Below are positions 12,961 to 25,662 of a stretch of DNA of 64,000 bases, one piece after another. A program made the translations under genes and the position numbers. The first letter of the stretch is position 1, and every line of letters begins with the position of its first letter. Source of the stretch: Rhizomys pruinosus (taxonomy: Eukaryota > Chordata > Mammalia > Rodentia > Spalacidae); the NCBI GenBank assembly GCA_009823505.1, contig VZQC01013997.1, positions 451,665 through 515,664 on the forward strand, written 5' to 3'. The notes under the pieces were generated by a model. The model made no database searches, was not told the origin of the DNA, and saw only the letters and a list, made by a program, of their open reading frames with translations.

Positions 12961-13144
12961 CCAAAAAAAAAAACCAATAAGGCCACTACTTATCCAATCC
13001 AAAAAATTCTATAATACGTGATTATTTTAATACCATTTAAATATCACCATCTCAAATCATCTTTTCATATTTTTGTTTCTGGTTTATATTTTTATAATAT
13101 ATCTAAAAAGATGTCTTGTCCTGTATCTAACAGTCTTGTTTCTC

Positions 13145-13300
13145 TAGTGTAGGACAGGCAGAATACAAATGGTTCTGAAGCCTAGCAGACCTCAGTTTCA
13201 ATAGCAGCACTACTACTATTTATGCAATCTGGAACAAGTCACACAACTGCTAAAGTTCTAAGACTTTCATTGTAAAATGGGAAGACTACTTACCAAAAAT
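13145..13300 (+). repeat. MIR
   Basis: It has the MIR layout: CCTCAGTTTCAATAGCAGCA, GGAACAAGTCACACAACTGC and ATTGTAAAATGGGAAGACTA in order. It lies just downstream of exon 3 in transcript order. Confidence 0.7.
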
Positions 13301-13395
13301 ATTTTAAAATTTAAATTTTAAATACAGGCACAACACTTAGCAAAGAATAAATGAAAGCTGTAAGTACTTCTCAATGCTAAATCATATTCAACTTA

Positions 13396-13692
<297 letters not shown>

Positions 13693-13696
13693 TTAG

Positions 13697-13805
13697 GTAT
13701 TCCTTCAAAGACAGACAAATGGCCAAAAAGCACAAGAAGAGAACCTCAGTCACCAGGGAAAGCAAATCAAACCCTGAGACACCATTAGCACCATTAGGAC
13801 AGCTA
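13697..13805 (+). mobile_element. Ancient L1 fragment, probable
   Basis: It has ACAAATGGCCAAAAAGCACA and GCAAATCAAACC, like the ORF2 3' region of old L1M elements. The younger minus-strand L1 at 13806 abuts it. Confidence 0.45.
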
Positions 13806-14590
13806 TTGTTAAATAGTGTATTATGGAAAGTTCATTCCAAGTCTTCCAAGGGTTCTCCACACTGCTTTCCATAGTGGCTGTACGAGTTTACATTCCCACC
13901 AGCAGTGGATGAGTGTTCCCCTTTCCCCACAACCTCTCCAGCACTTGGTATCATTTGTTTTCTTGATCCTAGCCAGTCTTATTGGAGTAAGATGATATCT
14001 TAAAGTGGTTTTCATTTGCATTTCCTTAATGATTAGTGATGTTGAGCAGTTCTTGAGGTGTTTCTCAGACATCTCTAATTCCTCACTTGTGAAGTCTCTG
14101 TTCAGTTCTTTGCTCCATCTATTGAGCGGGTCATTTGTTTTCTTTTTTCTTTGTTTTTTGAGTAGTTTATATATTCTGGAAATCAATGCTTTGTCAGATG
14201 TATCTGCAGTGAAGGTTTCCTCCCACTCTGGGATTTCTCTTCACTTCCTTGATTGTTTCTTTTGATGTACAGAAGCTTTTGAGTTTGATGAGGTCCCATT
14301 TGTCAATTGTCGACCTTAATTCTTGTGCAGCTGCTGTCTGATTTAGGAAGTCTTTTCCTATGCCTATGTCTTGTAGTCTGCTGCCAACTTTTTCTTCTAT
14401 CACCTTCAGAGTTTGGGGTTTCACGTTGAGGTCTTTAATCCATCTGGAGTTGACTTTTGTACAGGGGGAGAGGTAGGGGTTTAATTTCATTCTTCTACAA
14501 GTGGTGATCCAGTTTTGCCAACACCACTTGCTGAAGATGCTGTCTTTTCTCCATTGTGGTTCTTGGCCCCCTTGTCAAATAAGGTCCTTA
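13806..14590 (-). mobile_element. L1 ORF2 fragment, broken
   Basis: The minus strand encodes the C-terminal part of L1 ORF2 in two frames. One segment (14490-14194) has SPCTKVNSRWIKDLN and WDLIKLKSFCTSKETI. The next (14186-13821) has MQMKTTLRYHLTPIRL and the zinc-knuckle-like CWRGCGERGTLIHCWWEC. A frameshift separates them, and both ends of the element are missing. It is a dead copy. Confidence 0.92.
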
Positions 14591-14737
14591 GAAGCACAAC
14601 TACTAAGTTACATAAAATACAGAGCAACTTCATAAAAACTAAGGATCAAAAGTGCTAAAGAACAAAGTGTGATCTAGAAAGAACTGACAGGTTTGAAAGG
14701 AAAGCAAAAACCAAGCACAATAAAATGACATCTAGGG

Positions 14738-14851
14738 CTGGCGAGACGGCGCAGCACACAAAGCCTTGGATGACAAACCTGAGGACCTGAGCTCTGTCCC
14801 CATGTGCCACACAGTGGATGATGAGAATTCCCACAATTCTATCATTCAACC

Positions 14852-14908
<57 letters not shown>
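14738..14908 (+). repeat. B2/ID-like SINE with (CA)n tail
   Basis: The head GGCTGGCGAGACGGCGCAG leads, after about 110 bases, to a CA microsatellite of about 28 units (14853-14908). That tract is likely to be polymorphic. Confidence 0.8.
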
Positions 14909-14964
14909 CATGGCATGCATGTTACCACACACGTACATACACACATTAATTTTAAAATAATTTG

Positions 14965-15249
14965 AGTTTTGTTTTTTTTTTATGTTTTTGAGACAGGGTC
15001 TCCCTGAAGCCCCAGCTGGCCTGAACTAGCCCCATAGACCTGGCCTGGCTTTGAACTCATAGACCTGGCTAGCCTTGAACTCACAGAGATCCGCCCCCCT
15101 CTGCTTCCTGAGAGCTGGGATCAAAGGCATGTGCCACCACACCCAGCTTAAAGATGGTTCTTAGCCGCCATATAGGTGCTGGGAATCGAACCTGGGTCCT
15201 CTGCAAGAGCACTCAATGCTCTTAACCACTGAGCCATCTCTACAGCCCC
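14965..15249 (-). repeat. B2-B1 chimeric SINE, copy 1
   Basis: Read on the minus strand, a B2 head (15249 down to about 15149) runs to AAGAACCATCTTTAAG and passes directly into a B1 start, GCTGGGTGTGGTGGCAC. The B1 then runs to its A-tail. Flanks AAAATAATTTG (14954-14964) and AAAACAATTTG (15250-15260) look like one target-site duplication with a single mismatch. Confidence 0.8.
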
Positions 15250-15683
15250 AAAACAATTTGTTTCAATTTCAAGGTTGTCCACAAGAAAAGACAGACATGG
15301 AAGTATGGAAAAAACAAAACTCTCCATCAACGTGGCATCTTCCCAAAGTCCAATGAAAAGCTCAGTACACTTCCCTGAAAGCCGAGATCCATCCTGCCCG
15401 CTGATGTGTACAGCCCAAGAGCCAGGACTACCTTCTGCATGTTTGAGTGACTCTGAAACAACCTGAACAGAGTCCCCCAGAGATGATGTGACAAGGATCC
15501 ATACAGGAAAACCCACCAACTCCTATGGTAAGCCAGAAAAATATGAAGTATTTTTAAAAATATGATACTTATTCCCTTACTTAAAAGTAATCATCATATT
15601 GTCAAAGCATGTGCTACCAATGTCCAATTTAAAAATAGATTCTACAATAGAAAATACTTAATGATGGAACAAAAAGAAAAAGA

Positions 15684-15918
15684 GGGCTGGAGAGATGGCC
15701 TAGCAGTTAAGAGCACCAACTGCTCTTGCAGAGGACCCGGGTTCGATCTCCAGCACCCACATGGCGGCTAAGAACCGTCTGTAACTCTAATTCCAGGAGA
15801 ACTCCAGTTCCAGGGGAATCCGAGACCCTCTTCTGACCTCCGCGGCATTGCACGACACAGGTGCACAAACCTGCATGCAGACAGTACATTCATACACATA
15901 CAAAAATAAATTTAAAAA
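15684..15918 (+). repeat. B2 SINE, duplicated-centre form
   Basis: It is a near-consensus copy with head, doubled centre and ACATACAAAAATAAATTT tail, so probably young. Confidence 0.93.
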
Positions 15919-15939
15919 AAAATTAAAGAAAAATGAATA

Positions 15940-15976
15940 TTACATTTTACATTACATTATATTACATTACATTAAA
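15940..15976. repeat. ATTAC pentamer repeat
   Basis: Irregular TTACA units follow a B2 tail. Confidence 0.7.
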
Positions 15977-16106
15977 ATTTACATTTTAAATAGGTGTTAT
16001 TTCCTGTCTTTCCAGGAAGGTATACTAAGTAATAAATTAAGTTACTAATATCCTCAGGAAACTAATAAGGGTCAAAATCACTCTGCATAATAAAAGAATA
16101 AATGAA

Positions 16107-16285
16107 GGGCCGGGCTGGTAGTGCACACCTTTAATCCTAACACTTGGAAGGCAGAGGCAGGCGGATCTCTGTGAGTTCCAGGCCACCCTGGTCTACTGAG
16201 TGAGTTCCAGGCCAGCTGAGGCTACAGGGAGACCCTGTCTCAAAAAGACCAATAAATAAATGGATGGATGGATGGATGGATGGAT
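16107..16285 (+). repeat. B1 SINE with (GGAT)n tail
   Basis: It is a full B1 ending CTCAAAAAGACC, then AAATAAAT and about six GGAT units (16258-16283). Confidence 0.9.
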
Positions 16286-16552
16286 AAATAAAGGGAAGTT
16301 ATGCCATATACCCTCACTCCCAGCCAAAGTATCTTTTTTTTTTAACTTGTGAAATAAGTTAATAAAATGTACTCTGTCAGTCAGCAAGAAATAGGCAGAA
16401 TTGAGACACTTATGGTGATAAAATAAGCCACATTCTTTTTGGAAAGCAATTAAAGAGTATTTAGAGCAATACTAATGTTCATAGCCTGTGCCAGAATAAT
16501 GCCATGTACAATGAGTGATTTTAAAGAAATACTTTACTTAAAAAAATAGTTA

Positions 16553-16780
16553 CTGGGTACAAAAGATTGCTCAGCAGTTAAAAGTACTGGCCGCTTTAGC
16601 AGAGGACCTAGGTTCCATTCCCAGCACCTATATGGTGGCTAATAACCATCCATTAACTCCAGTTCCAGGAGCTCCAATGCCCTCTTCTGACCTCCATGAG
16701 CACTGCAGGACAGGGGTACCCATATATATATATATATATACATACATCCAGGAATACGTTCATACACAAAAAATAAAAAT
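16553..16780 (+). repeat. B2 SINE with (TA)n
   Basis: It is a diverged B2 with a TATATA run near 16723-16741 in its tail. Confidence 0.82.
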
Positions 16781-17104
16781 AAGAAATATATGAAAAGGTA
16801 GTTACAATATGCATTTAACATGGCATCCTCAAATGTCTTACAAAGAAAATCTATGTAGACACTTAATAACTCACAATCTTACACCATTGTGTCCTTTCAA
16901 AAATACCATAAATTCAAGTACCCACCACTTCCACTGTGCCCTTAGTTGTCCACAGTTTCCATGCAGGTATACAAGCAGACAGCCCTGGTCCAGGGAACTC
17001 TCATGTCCAAGGCAACACCTGCTTCCTGGCAGGTGACTCCACTGTTACTGCTACTCTTGGGACTTGTTTTCTCAAGGTAGCAGAGAACCGTTTTTGTTTT
17101 TTCT

Positions 17105-17266
17105 TTTTCTTTTTCTTATTTCTTTGTTTAAGACAGGCTCTTCTGTAGCCCCAGCTGGCCTGGAACTTGCTATGTAGTTCAGGCTGGCCTCAATCTCACA
17201 GAGATCCACCTGCCTCCGCCTCCCAGGTGCTGGGATTAAAGGCTAGTGCCACCACACCCAGCTTTG
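17105..17266 (-). repeat. B1 SINE
   Basis: It is a B1 in reverse from a poly(T) start to CACCACACCCAGC. Confidence 0.9.
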
Positions 17267-17511
17267 AATGACTTTGATTCTGTATTTTTATTCTTTTAAA
17301 AAATATCTACTGCTTTAATAAGATAAAATTCTTATGGTTTTACTATCAGTTTGAGGAATAATGTTAGTTTTTGGAACTTCATATTTATTGTCCTCAATTG
17401 TGCCTTTGTATCTTTTTATGTTGACTTGTGTTATTTCTTTCAAAAGTAGTTACCTGCCTTTAATACCTAGATGAGCAAAAATTTATCTAACAATTATGAG
17501 GAATTAGAGAG

Positions 17512-17670
17512 AACGGGCGTGGTGGCACATGACTTTAATCCTAGCACTTGGGAGGCAGAGGCAAGTGGATCTTTGTGAGTTCAAGGCCAGCCTGGTCTAC
17601 AGAGCGAGTTCTACAGGACAGCTGAGGCTACAGGGAGAGACCCTGTCTCGAAAAGAAAAAAAAAAAAATA
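17512..17670 (+). repeat. B1 SINE
   Basis: It is a full B1 with an A-tail at 17657-17670. Confidence 0.92.
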
Positions 17671-17889
17671 GAGAGGAGAGGATAAATCACTTAAGACAAA
17701 ATTAACAGTACAGTTTGTAATTTTCTATTACAATAACTAAATTAGATTTAGCACTGTCATCTTTTAGTATACTCAACTTGGTTTTTGGTTTTTCAACTTA
17801 GACTTGGGAAGCTCGAAATAGTAAACAAACAAACAAAAAAAACGGAACTGATAAAACTTGGACAGAAAGGATTCATACTGCTATTACTA

Positions 17890-18015
17890 TTAGTGACCAC
17901 AGCAGTCAACATATACTGAACCCTTCTTTACACATCAGACACTGTGATAAGCACATTACAGGTATTATCTCATTTATTTTCCACCTCCAAGCTATTAATT
18001 CTATCAGATGCCTTT
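17890..18015 (+). repeat. MIR fragment
   Basis: It has CACTGTGATAAGCACATTAC and ATTATCTCATTTATTTTCC, typical of the MIR core. Confidence 0.65.
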
Positions 18016-18097
18016 GTCATAAGAACAGCATTACTGAAAAATGTCAGTTCATGTATTATTTGGGGATTTGCTTCTACAATTTTTTTTTCTTCCTCCT

Positions 18098-18230
18098 TTA
18101 TTATTTTGGAGACAGGGTTTCCCAGTAGCTCCAGCTATCCTGGAACTCACTATGTAGACCAGGTAGGCCTCAACCTCACAGAGATCCACCTGCCTCTGGG
18201 ATTAATGGCATGTGCCATCACTCCCAGCTT
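18098..18230 (-). repeat. B1 SINE
   Basis: It is a B1 in reverse with a short deletion in the GCCTCTGCCTCCC part. Confidence 0.88.
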
Positions 18231-18795
18231 TACAAGCTTGTTAAACATGTATTACAAGTACTTTTCCCTGATTAATAATACCCATAAGAGAAAATATGAA
18301 TTTTCATTCTGTAAGTGATCAAGTACTTTATTACTCTTCTAAAAGACTATTTGAATCATTATAGAAAGATGTGCTCCAGTGTTAGTTATTAAGGTTGTGA
18401 AGTTTTCAAAGCCAACTAGAAAATGCACAATGGTGTTGGCATGCTAACAACAGGAAATGACAACTAGTGAACTGGGGTCGGGGTAGGGTAAAAGAATGTA
18501 GAATGTGTAAACAGGTTTATAATTCATTCCTACCTACCTCTCTCTGTTGTATCCCAGGAATATTTACTGTAAACTCAATGTCACATTTTGTGTTAAGCAT
18601 TACAGGTTGTGCATATTTAATCTGAAACCAGAAATGCTCTGAAATCTAAAACATTCAGGTTTTTGGATAAGGGATGGTCAATCAGTAAAATACACACAAA
18701 CATTCCAAAATCCTAAAAACTTTGAAATCTGAAACATTTTTGGTTCCAGACATTTCAGGAAAAAGGTATCTGAAATGCATAGTTTCTCTTTGGGT

Positions 18796-18952
18796 TTTTT
18801 TTTTGGTCTTTTTTTGAGACAGGGTCTCCCTGTAGCCCCAGCTGTCCTGGAACTCACTCTGTAGACCAGGCTGGCCTTGAACTCACAAAGATCCACCTGC
18901 CTCTGCCTCCCAAGTGCTAGGATTAAAGGCGTGCGCCACCACACCCGGCTTC
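18796..18952 (-). repeat. B1 SINE
   Basis: It is a near-consensus B1 in reverse. Confidence 0.93.
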
Positions 18953-19052
18953 TCTTTGGTTTTATTTTCTGAGACACAGTATCACTATGGAGCCCAGACT
19001 GGCCTCAAACTCGCAATCCTCCTGCCTTCATGTTCCATTATCCGCAGCTCAA
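18953..19052 (-). repeat. Old B1-type SINE fragment
   Basis: It has CTGAGACACAGTATCACTATGG and CCTCAAACTCGCAATCCTCC, an old monomer. The younger B1 sits at its A-tail. Confidence 0.6.
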
Positions 19053-19911
19053 CCTGTGTATGAAGGAAGCAGATCCAGTGGAAAAGAAATGAATGTAAAC
19101 AAAGTAAATGGAAATAGATGTTAATGCCCTACACAGAACAAAGGATAAGAAACAGTAACATCCGACAGCTCAACTTTGCCCATATAAAGACAAGAAAGGG
19201 GAGGTAACTCTCAAAAGCAGCAAAGAAAATATGGAAAAACATTAAACACCATGCTGAGTACAAGGATTGAAAGAGTTCAATACTTAGTGTAATGGGAGTA
19301 AAGGTAAGTACCAGTAAGCAAAACAGGGTCATCAAACAAAATCCAGCTCACAGAGTCTTGTACACTGCGCACTTCAACAATGAAGTTCACCATATATCCA
19401 TAGTCACCAACATGTTAAGGAGGAAGGGACAATCAGATGCACCATCCTAACTGTGGGCACTATAACAAATTATAGAATGGGCAAGGTTTTTTGGGGGGAG
19501 AGGGGAAGGCCTCTCCCAGATACTGTCTCAGTATTCCAACTCTTAGGTACCAATAGCTGTGTGAAGCAAGCTAAGCCCCTGTACCATCCGGCCCATCCTC
19601 TGAGCTTTTAGTTCTAATATTCCCCCAGATCTTCACTGTATTCCTGATGTGTCTGTATTATCTCAATATTGTCTTTTTGCTTTTCAGTCTTCTAATACCT
19701 AATTAACCATTCCTCCATATTAAAATTCTCCACGCAAAAAACTCTGGCACATACTTTTTTTCTACAACTGTTAAAACAGAAGGAAGCAAGAAAGAAAGGG
19801 TCGGAGAGAGAAGGGATGGAACTGCAAAAATAAGGAAATGTTCATAAGAAGCAATAGAACTGTACTAAGAAAGCAAAGGCAGGTTGGAGAAGACTGAACA
19901 AATCTAAAAAA

Positions 19912-20241
19912 ATACTTAACTGGTAAGACTGGCACAACTACCATCATAAATTGCTAGTAGGAATGTAAAAATGGTACAGTCACCATGTATAATAACTTGG
20001 CAGTTCCTCAAAAAGTTAAACAAAGACCTATCATAGGACCAGCCAATCTACCTATATATCCGAGATACTGAAATAGATGATCACCCATAAGTTTGCACAT
20101 GAATACATATCAGAGTATTATTCAACTAATTCCTAAAGAATATTATTCAAACTAACTCCTAATTAGAAGAGATAACCCAAATCCCCATCAACTGATTAAC
20201 AAATAAACAAAAGTACAGTGTATTTACAACAGAATACTATC
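19912..20241 (+). mobile_element. Ancient L1 3' fragment
   Basis: It has GGTACAGTCACCATGTATAA, GGCAGTTCCTCAAAAAGTTA and CCCCATCAACTGATTAAC in the order of the old L1 ORF2 end. Reading frame is lost. Confidence 0.8.
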
Positions 20242-20318
20242 CTGCCTGATGTGGATGCTGGGAACCAAACCTGGGTCCCCTACATGCTCTTAACCATTGA
20301 GCAATCTCTCGAGCCCCA
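20242..20318 (-). repeat. B2 SINE fragment
   Basis: Only the head half is present, GGATGCTGGGAACCAAACC to AGCAATCTCTCGAGCCCC. Confidence 0.75.
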
Positions 20319-20686
20319 TTTTCATGTTTTGAAAATTATAACTACCACTACAATAAGGATTCCTTTATATACATATAATTGCTGGGAAGATACACTGTGT
20401 ATCCTTCCCAGCAATTATTACAGTACTCTTAACTAATTGTAAAGAATAAGACATAACTTTCTGTTTCAACCTCTACTAATCTTTATGTTTATGTCATCTG
20501 CTGGGGTTTTTTTCAGAGTTTTTAGGCACATAGGCTGTTTAATGTAATATATTTCTTTTTTGCTCACTTTTTTCTATCTGGATGCTTACTGTTTCCTAAT
20601 TCATATGTAAACCAGCTCCCCTTTAAATGAACCAAATAGTTCTCCCAGGTTTTGTCTTATATCTTTGTTAAAGATACTGTAATCTA

Positions 20687-20933
20687 GGGCAAGAGAGATG
20701 GCTCAGAAGTTAAGAGCACTTAGGAGCGTTGAGCTCTTGCAGAGGACTGGGGTTGGATTCCCAGCACCCACGTGGTGGCTAAGAACCATCTTTAAGCTGG
20801 GTGTGGTGGACACACCTTTGATCCCAGCACTTTGGAGGCAGAGGCAGGAAGATGTCTGTGTGTTCAAGGCCAGCCTGGTGTATAAAGTGAGTTCCAGGAC
20901 ATCTGGGGCTGCGGGGAGGCCTTGTCTCAAAAA

Positions 20934-20972
<39 letters not shown>

Positions 20973-20990
20973 AAATAAAAAATAAAATAG
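20687..20990 (+). repeat. B2-B1 chimeric SINE, copy 2, with (AAAT)n tail
   Basis: The B2 head runs to GCTAAGAACCATCTTTAAGC, then becomes a B1 start, TGGGTGTGGTGG. The B1 ends in CTTGTCTCAAAA and an AAAT run of about 11 units. No clear target-site duplication was found. Confidence 0.85.
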
Positions 20991-21110
20991 GAAGAAAATA
21001 AGTGGAAAGGAGAAAGTAGGATGTCTCCTCTTCCTCTCTTTCTGTTCCCAACCCGAAGTGTGCTCCTGCTGACCTTCCTCACCAGGATGGGCTGCATCTT
21101 CACACGGTGA

Positions 21111-21171
21111 TCCAAAATAAACCCTACATCTATTAAATTGCTTTTTGCTCATAGAATGAGAAAAATAAATG

Positions 21172-21208
<37 letters not shown>
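21111..21208. repeat. LTR-end-like remnant and poly(A)
   Basis: It has CCAAAATAAACCC and a B/C-poor remainder like the ends of some rodent LTRs, then a 32-base A-run at 21177-21208. Confidence 0.4.
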
Positions 21209-21210
<2 letters not shown>

Positions 21211-21373
21211 AGTTAGGAGCACTGGCTACTCTTGCAGAGGACCCAGATTCAAGTCCCACATGGTGGGTAACAAATTCGATGCCTTCTTCTGACCTCCACA
21301 GGCATTGCATGACATAGGGGCACCTACCTGTATATAATGAATATGCATATTCATACACATAAAATAATAAATA
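21209..21373 (+). repeat. B2 SINE, head truncated
   Basis: It starts inside the head at AAGTTAGGAGCACTGGCTAC and runs to CATACACATAAAATAATAAAT. Confidence 0.8.
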
Positions 21374-21648
21374 GGGGCTGGAGAGATGGCTCAGCGGTTA
21401 AGAGCGCCAACTGCTCTTACAGAGGACCGGGGTTTGATTCCCAGCACCCACCTGGCAGCTAAGAATCGTCTTAAGCCAGGTGTGGTGGCACACACCTTTA
21501 ATCCTAGCACTCAGGAGGCAGAGGCAGGCGGATCTCTGTGAGTTCAAGGCCAGCCTGGTCTACAGAGTGAGTTCCAGGCCAGCTGGAGGGAGCTACAGGG
21601 AGACCCTGTCTCAAAAAGACCAAAAAAAAACAAAACAAAACAAAAAAA
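21374..21648 (+). repeat. B2-B1 chimeric SINE, copy 3
   Basis: The B2 head is near consensus. At about 21474 the text AGAATCGTCTTAAG passes into CCAGGTGTGGTGGCACACAC of B1. It ends CTCAAAAAGACCAAAA. Confidence 0.87.
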
Positions 21649-22011
21649 GTAATAAAAAAATTTCACAAGATACTGAAATCTTTGTACATTTAGATAGTTC
21701 AGTCTTTTCCTAAATGGTTTCTTTAATGTTTTAAGGATATGAAAATGGGAATGGATGGCAGTTTTCAAGGGGGGGGGATCTTTAATTTTAGTTCCATAGG
21801 TAAAGAATCAATACCTAATGTTAATTCACTCAGTCTATGCCACTAAACAATACTGGAAAAATCAAGATTGAAGATTGATATTATCATTTTTACTTCATGT
21901 TTATGTATGGTTTAGCATTAAATTTATACACTTTAGAACCAAGGTTCTCACTGTGTGATAAAGAAAATACAGAGGAAAGTGAAGAAAAATGAACTAGTGG
22001 TTTTAATTTTT

Positions 22012-22249
22012 TCAATTTTTTATTTATTTCTCTATGTGTATGAATGTCCTGTCTGCATGCAGGTCTGCGCACCCGTGTGGTGCAATGCCTCGGAGGTCAG
22101 AAGAGGGTGTCGGATTCCCCTGGAACTGGAGTTCTCCTGGAATTGGAGTTTCAGACGGTTCTCGGCCGCCATGTGGGTGCTGGGGATTGAACCCGGATTC
22201 TCTGTAAGAGCGGTCGGCACTCCTAACCGCTGGGCCATCTCTCCAGCCC
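22012..22249 (-). repeat. B2 SINE, duplicated-centre form
   Basis: It is near consensus in reverse, with two GGAACTGGAGTT/GGAATTGGAGTT blocks. Confidence 0.93.
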
Positions 22250-22829
22250 CCGTGGTTTTAATTTTTTAACATGTGCTTCCTAGCTCTCTGTGTTGAAAAG
22301 AGTCCAGTGACATATCAGAAGCAATAAACACACTTCCAAGTCTTATTTCTACATAGATTTTTTTACCTAAAGGAACCGAGACTTCTTTAACAGATGGCTA
22401 ACTCTAAGGTGTGGCCAGACAAAAAACAGGTGAACCTACAACACACTGGGCTTGGACTTAAGGAAGAGCTGAGAAACTAGTGGGCACATAGAGGCCAGCC
22501 TGAAAAGGATTCCTGGCTAGAACAAAGATTAATCTGAGCACCAAGATCAACAATTATATGTCCCAAGTTCATAAGTCTGTGCTGGTACAGATAAAACAAA
22601 CCTAACAAATAAGGGCAGTGAAGAAGAGAAGCCTTTATCCCTTATTTACAGCAGAGGTAAATTAATTTAGAAGTAATGAAAGAGGTAGAAGATTGCCATT
22701 TTTAACCACTATCGCAATAATCTATTCAGGCAAGAATTATCACTTGATACAAAATGTACAAAATGCTACTGGGTGCAAATATGCTGGATATCAGGTTACT
22801 TATAGTCTCAATGTACTTTCCCATAGTCT

Positions 22830-23282
22830 TTATTCCTCTGTATGAGTATATGAGGATGCAGGAGGCATGCTCACCTGTGCACACACATATAAAGGTCAAA
22901 GATAGAGTATCTTCCTCAATTATCCCCCCCCTCCTTTTTTTTGAAACAGGGTCCTTCAGTGAGCCTGGAGCTCAGTCTCAGGTAGTCTGGCAAGCAAGCA
23001 AGCCCCAGGACCCTCCAGTTCTGGGGTTAGACACGTACCACAGCTGGATTTTATGTGAGTGCTGGGGAATCCAAACTCAGGTCCTTGTTTTGTTTTGTTT
23101 TGTTTTGTTTTGTGTTTTGTTTGAGACAGGGTCTCCCTGTAGCCCCAGCTGGCCTCAATCTCACAGAGATCCTCCTGCCTCTGCCCCTTGAGTGCTGGGA
23201 TTAAAGCTGTGTAGCTGCACACCAGGCTTCAGGTCCTCATGGCTGTGCAGCAGTTTACTCACTGAGCTATTACTCCAACTTC
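22830..23282 (-). repeat. Long B3-like SINE with a B1 inserted
   Basis: The outer SINE is the same type as at 590-930. A minus-strand B1 (about 23085-23229) splits it. CAGGTCCT stands on both sides of the B1 and marks the target-site duplication. A TTTTG pentamer run (23085-23112) is the B1 tail. Confidence 0.75.
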
Positions 23283-23674
23283 TCTTCATAGTCTTTTATT
23301 AGTTTTACAGAAATTAAAGATAATTTTATATACAGAAACCCGATAGCTATCACTTTAACAACAAAAAAAATTACATAATGTTCATAATAGGACAAACGAC
23401 CAGTATCGAGTCCTAACATGTGCAGTGAAGACCATCTATGTGCCTTTCCTGCCCAGACTGTTTAACCTGAGACTATTCTTTAGTAAACAAACTGAACCTA
23501 GGGCAGTCTACATAATAATTGGCCTTAATTCCTTGAAAGAAGCTTTGAGACATGACAACTAAATGTTCATCCTGGATCAGGAAAAAAAAAATGGTTATAA
23601 GGACACTGTTAAGAGCAAATAAAGTATGTATACAGATTATATGTAAGTATTTTATCAGTGAATTTCCTCAGTTT

Positions 23675-23860
23675 CTTCATTGTGTTTTCTTATATATATT
23701 TAATAAATCTTATCTATCATATAGTACTATAAATTATATATATTTATCATTAATATAATATAATGCTTTATATCATATTATATATATCTTTATATATTAT
23801 TCATAATAATTTATATATAATATAATTATATATATTCATTTATATATATAAAAACAGCCC
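23675..23860. repeat. AT-rich patch
   Basis: It is almost pure A and T, with TATATA runs and local palindromes. It may be hard to sequence or align. Confidence 0.85.
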
Positions 23861-24394
23861 TGGCAAACTGTATTTAAAGGGCCAGACAACAAATACTTGA
23901 GCATTTGTGTTTCTGTTTCAATTACTCAGTTCTGGCTCTGTAATGCAAAAGTAGCCTTCAACAAAATGTAAACACACTGAGCAGGATTATACTTTACTGA
24001 AGAGACAGTGAGCAGGATGCACATTTCTACCTCAGAAGTTTAGGGGTAAAAGGTCATGACATGTATAGCATTCTCAAGTATATATGCAGTCAAATATGTG
24101 TGTACAAACACACATGGAGATATTAAAAAGATCTTCAAAAGCAATTATGGCACAACATAAGGAATCTAGCTTAAAGGCAACATAGTCACTGTACCTTTTT
24201 TTACTATATTTTTATTTGTTTGAAATTTAAATTAAAAAATTATAAGGTAGTTGCTAACTGCTATGTGCATTCTTAATTCTCAAGTATTTTATTTATCACT
24301 ACTCATTTCTACTAACTTTCTTATATTAAGATCACAATAATATAACTATTCCAAAACCAGGGCATTATGAAATATTAAAGGTATGATTTTTTTT

Positions 24395-24475
24395 TTTTTG
24401 CAGTCCAGCGAATTGATCATAGGGCTTCATGAATATTAAACACATGTTCTACCAATGAGCTATGTTCCCAGTTAA
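24395..24475 (-). repeat. ID/B4-like SINE fragment
   Basis: After poly(T) it has ACACATGTTCTACCAATGAG and CTATGTTCCCAG, like an ID head in reverse. Confidence 0.5.
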
Positions 24476-24716
24476 GGGAACTTAATTCCACAGTTAAGAA
24501 ATTTAATACTTTCAGGGTATAAAGTCTTTTATCACTTAACTTAAAACACTGTTCTTCAAAATATATCTAAGACAAATAATCATCATGAAGGCAGGATCAG
24601 GCCTGTTTGCTCTTCAATGTGTTTCCGAATCGCCAGGAAACTACATGAGACAAAGTGGGCATTGAATAACATTTTCTGAATTAAGGAATTCATTGTATTG
24701 TTAAAACCAGAACATT

Positions 24717-25252
24717 AGGGGAACACTCATCCACTGCTGGTGGGAATGTAAACTGGTACAGCCACTATGGAAAGCAGTGTAGAGAACCCTTGGAAGACTT
24801 GGAATGAACTTGCCACCTGACCCAGCCATACCACTCCTGGGTATGTACCCACAAGACTCATCTTACCACAGAGATACATGCACAGCCATGTTTACTGCAG
24901 CTCTCTTCACAATAGCAAGGAGCTGGAACCAACCCAAGTACCCCTCAACTGACGAGTGGATACAGAAAAGGTGGTTCATCTACACAATGGAGTTCTACGC
25001 AGCGGTAAAGAAAGATGACATCATGAACTTTGCAGGTAAATGGTTGGACCTAGAAGAAATCATGCTGAGTGAAGTAACACAGTCCCAGAAAAACAAACGA
25101 AGAATGGTATCCCTCATCTGTGGATGCTAACGCCAATTACCTAATTGTATGGCAAACTGAGCAATGTCATTGTGATCTGAAAACAACTGTGCTCTCATAT
25201 TGTAGAATCCCTTAAAAAAATAAACAAATAAAGGAAAAACAAAAACAAAAAC
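24717..25252 (+). mobile_element. L1 ORF2 C-terminus and 3' end
   Basis: The plus strand encodes the end of ORF2, with DPAIPLLGMYPQD and YTMEFYAAVKKDDIMNFAG, up to a stop at about 25130. The Trp codon of LWKAVW is TAG, so the frame is broken upstream of the longest remaining piece. About 70 bases after the stop comes an A-rich tail with AAAAAC units. Confidence 0.93.
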
Positions 25253-25507
25253 AAAACGGAATATTAGGACGTGCCAAATCATAAAAATGGTTTCCTTTTC
25301 ACTAAGTTCTGTTATCAACTTCTATCTGGTTTTTAAGCCTTACAGTCAGAAAATTCCAAAACAGAATACAAATCCAGTAAAGTTTTTAATTCAGATCTAA
25401 ATAAATACTTCTCATCTACAAAATGGGAACCTCCACAATTTGCCATTTTTAAATAGGCTCTTCCTAGCATCCCTTGATGCTAGTAAGGCTTTAAAAATCT
25501 GTTTAGT

Positions 25508-25662
25508 GTCCAGGTGTGGTGGCGCACACCTTTAATCCTAGCACTTGGGAAGCAAAGGCAGGCGGATCTCTATGAGTTCAAGGCCAGCCTGGTCTACATA
25601 GTGAGTTCCAGGACAGCTGGGGCTATAGGGAGATCCTCAAAAGACCAAAAAAAAAAAAAAAA
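25508..25662 (+). repeat. B1 SINE
   Basis: It is a full B1 with a small deletion before the A-tail (AGATCCTCAAAAGACC). Confidence 0.92.

Noticed and set aside
13821..14490. Protein-like segments with a zinc-knuckle-like motif
   Set aside because: They are L1 ORF2, frameshifted and truncated, so not a host gene.
20687..20990. B1 inserted by chance into a B2
   Set aside because: The B2 tail is missing after the B1, and the same junction recurs three more times, so a composite element fits better.
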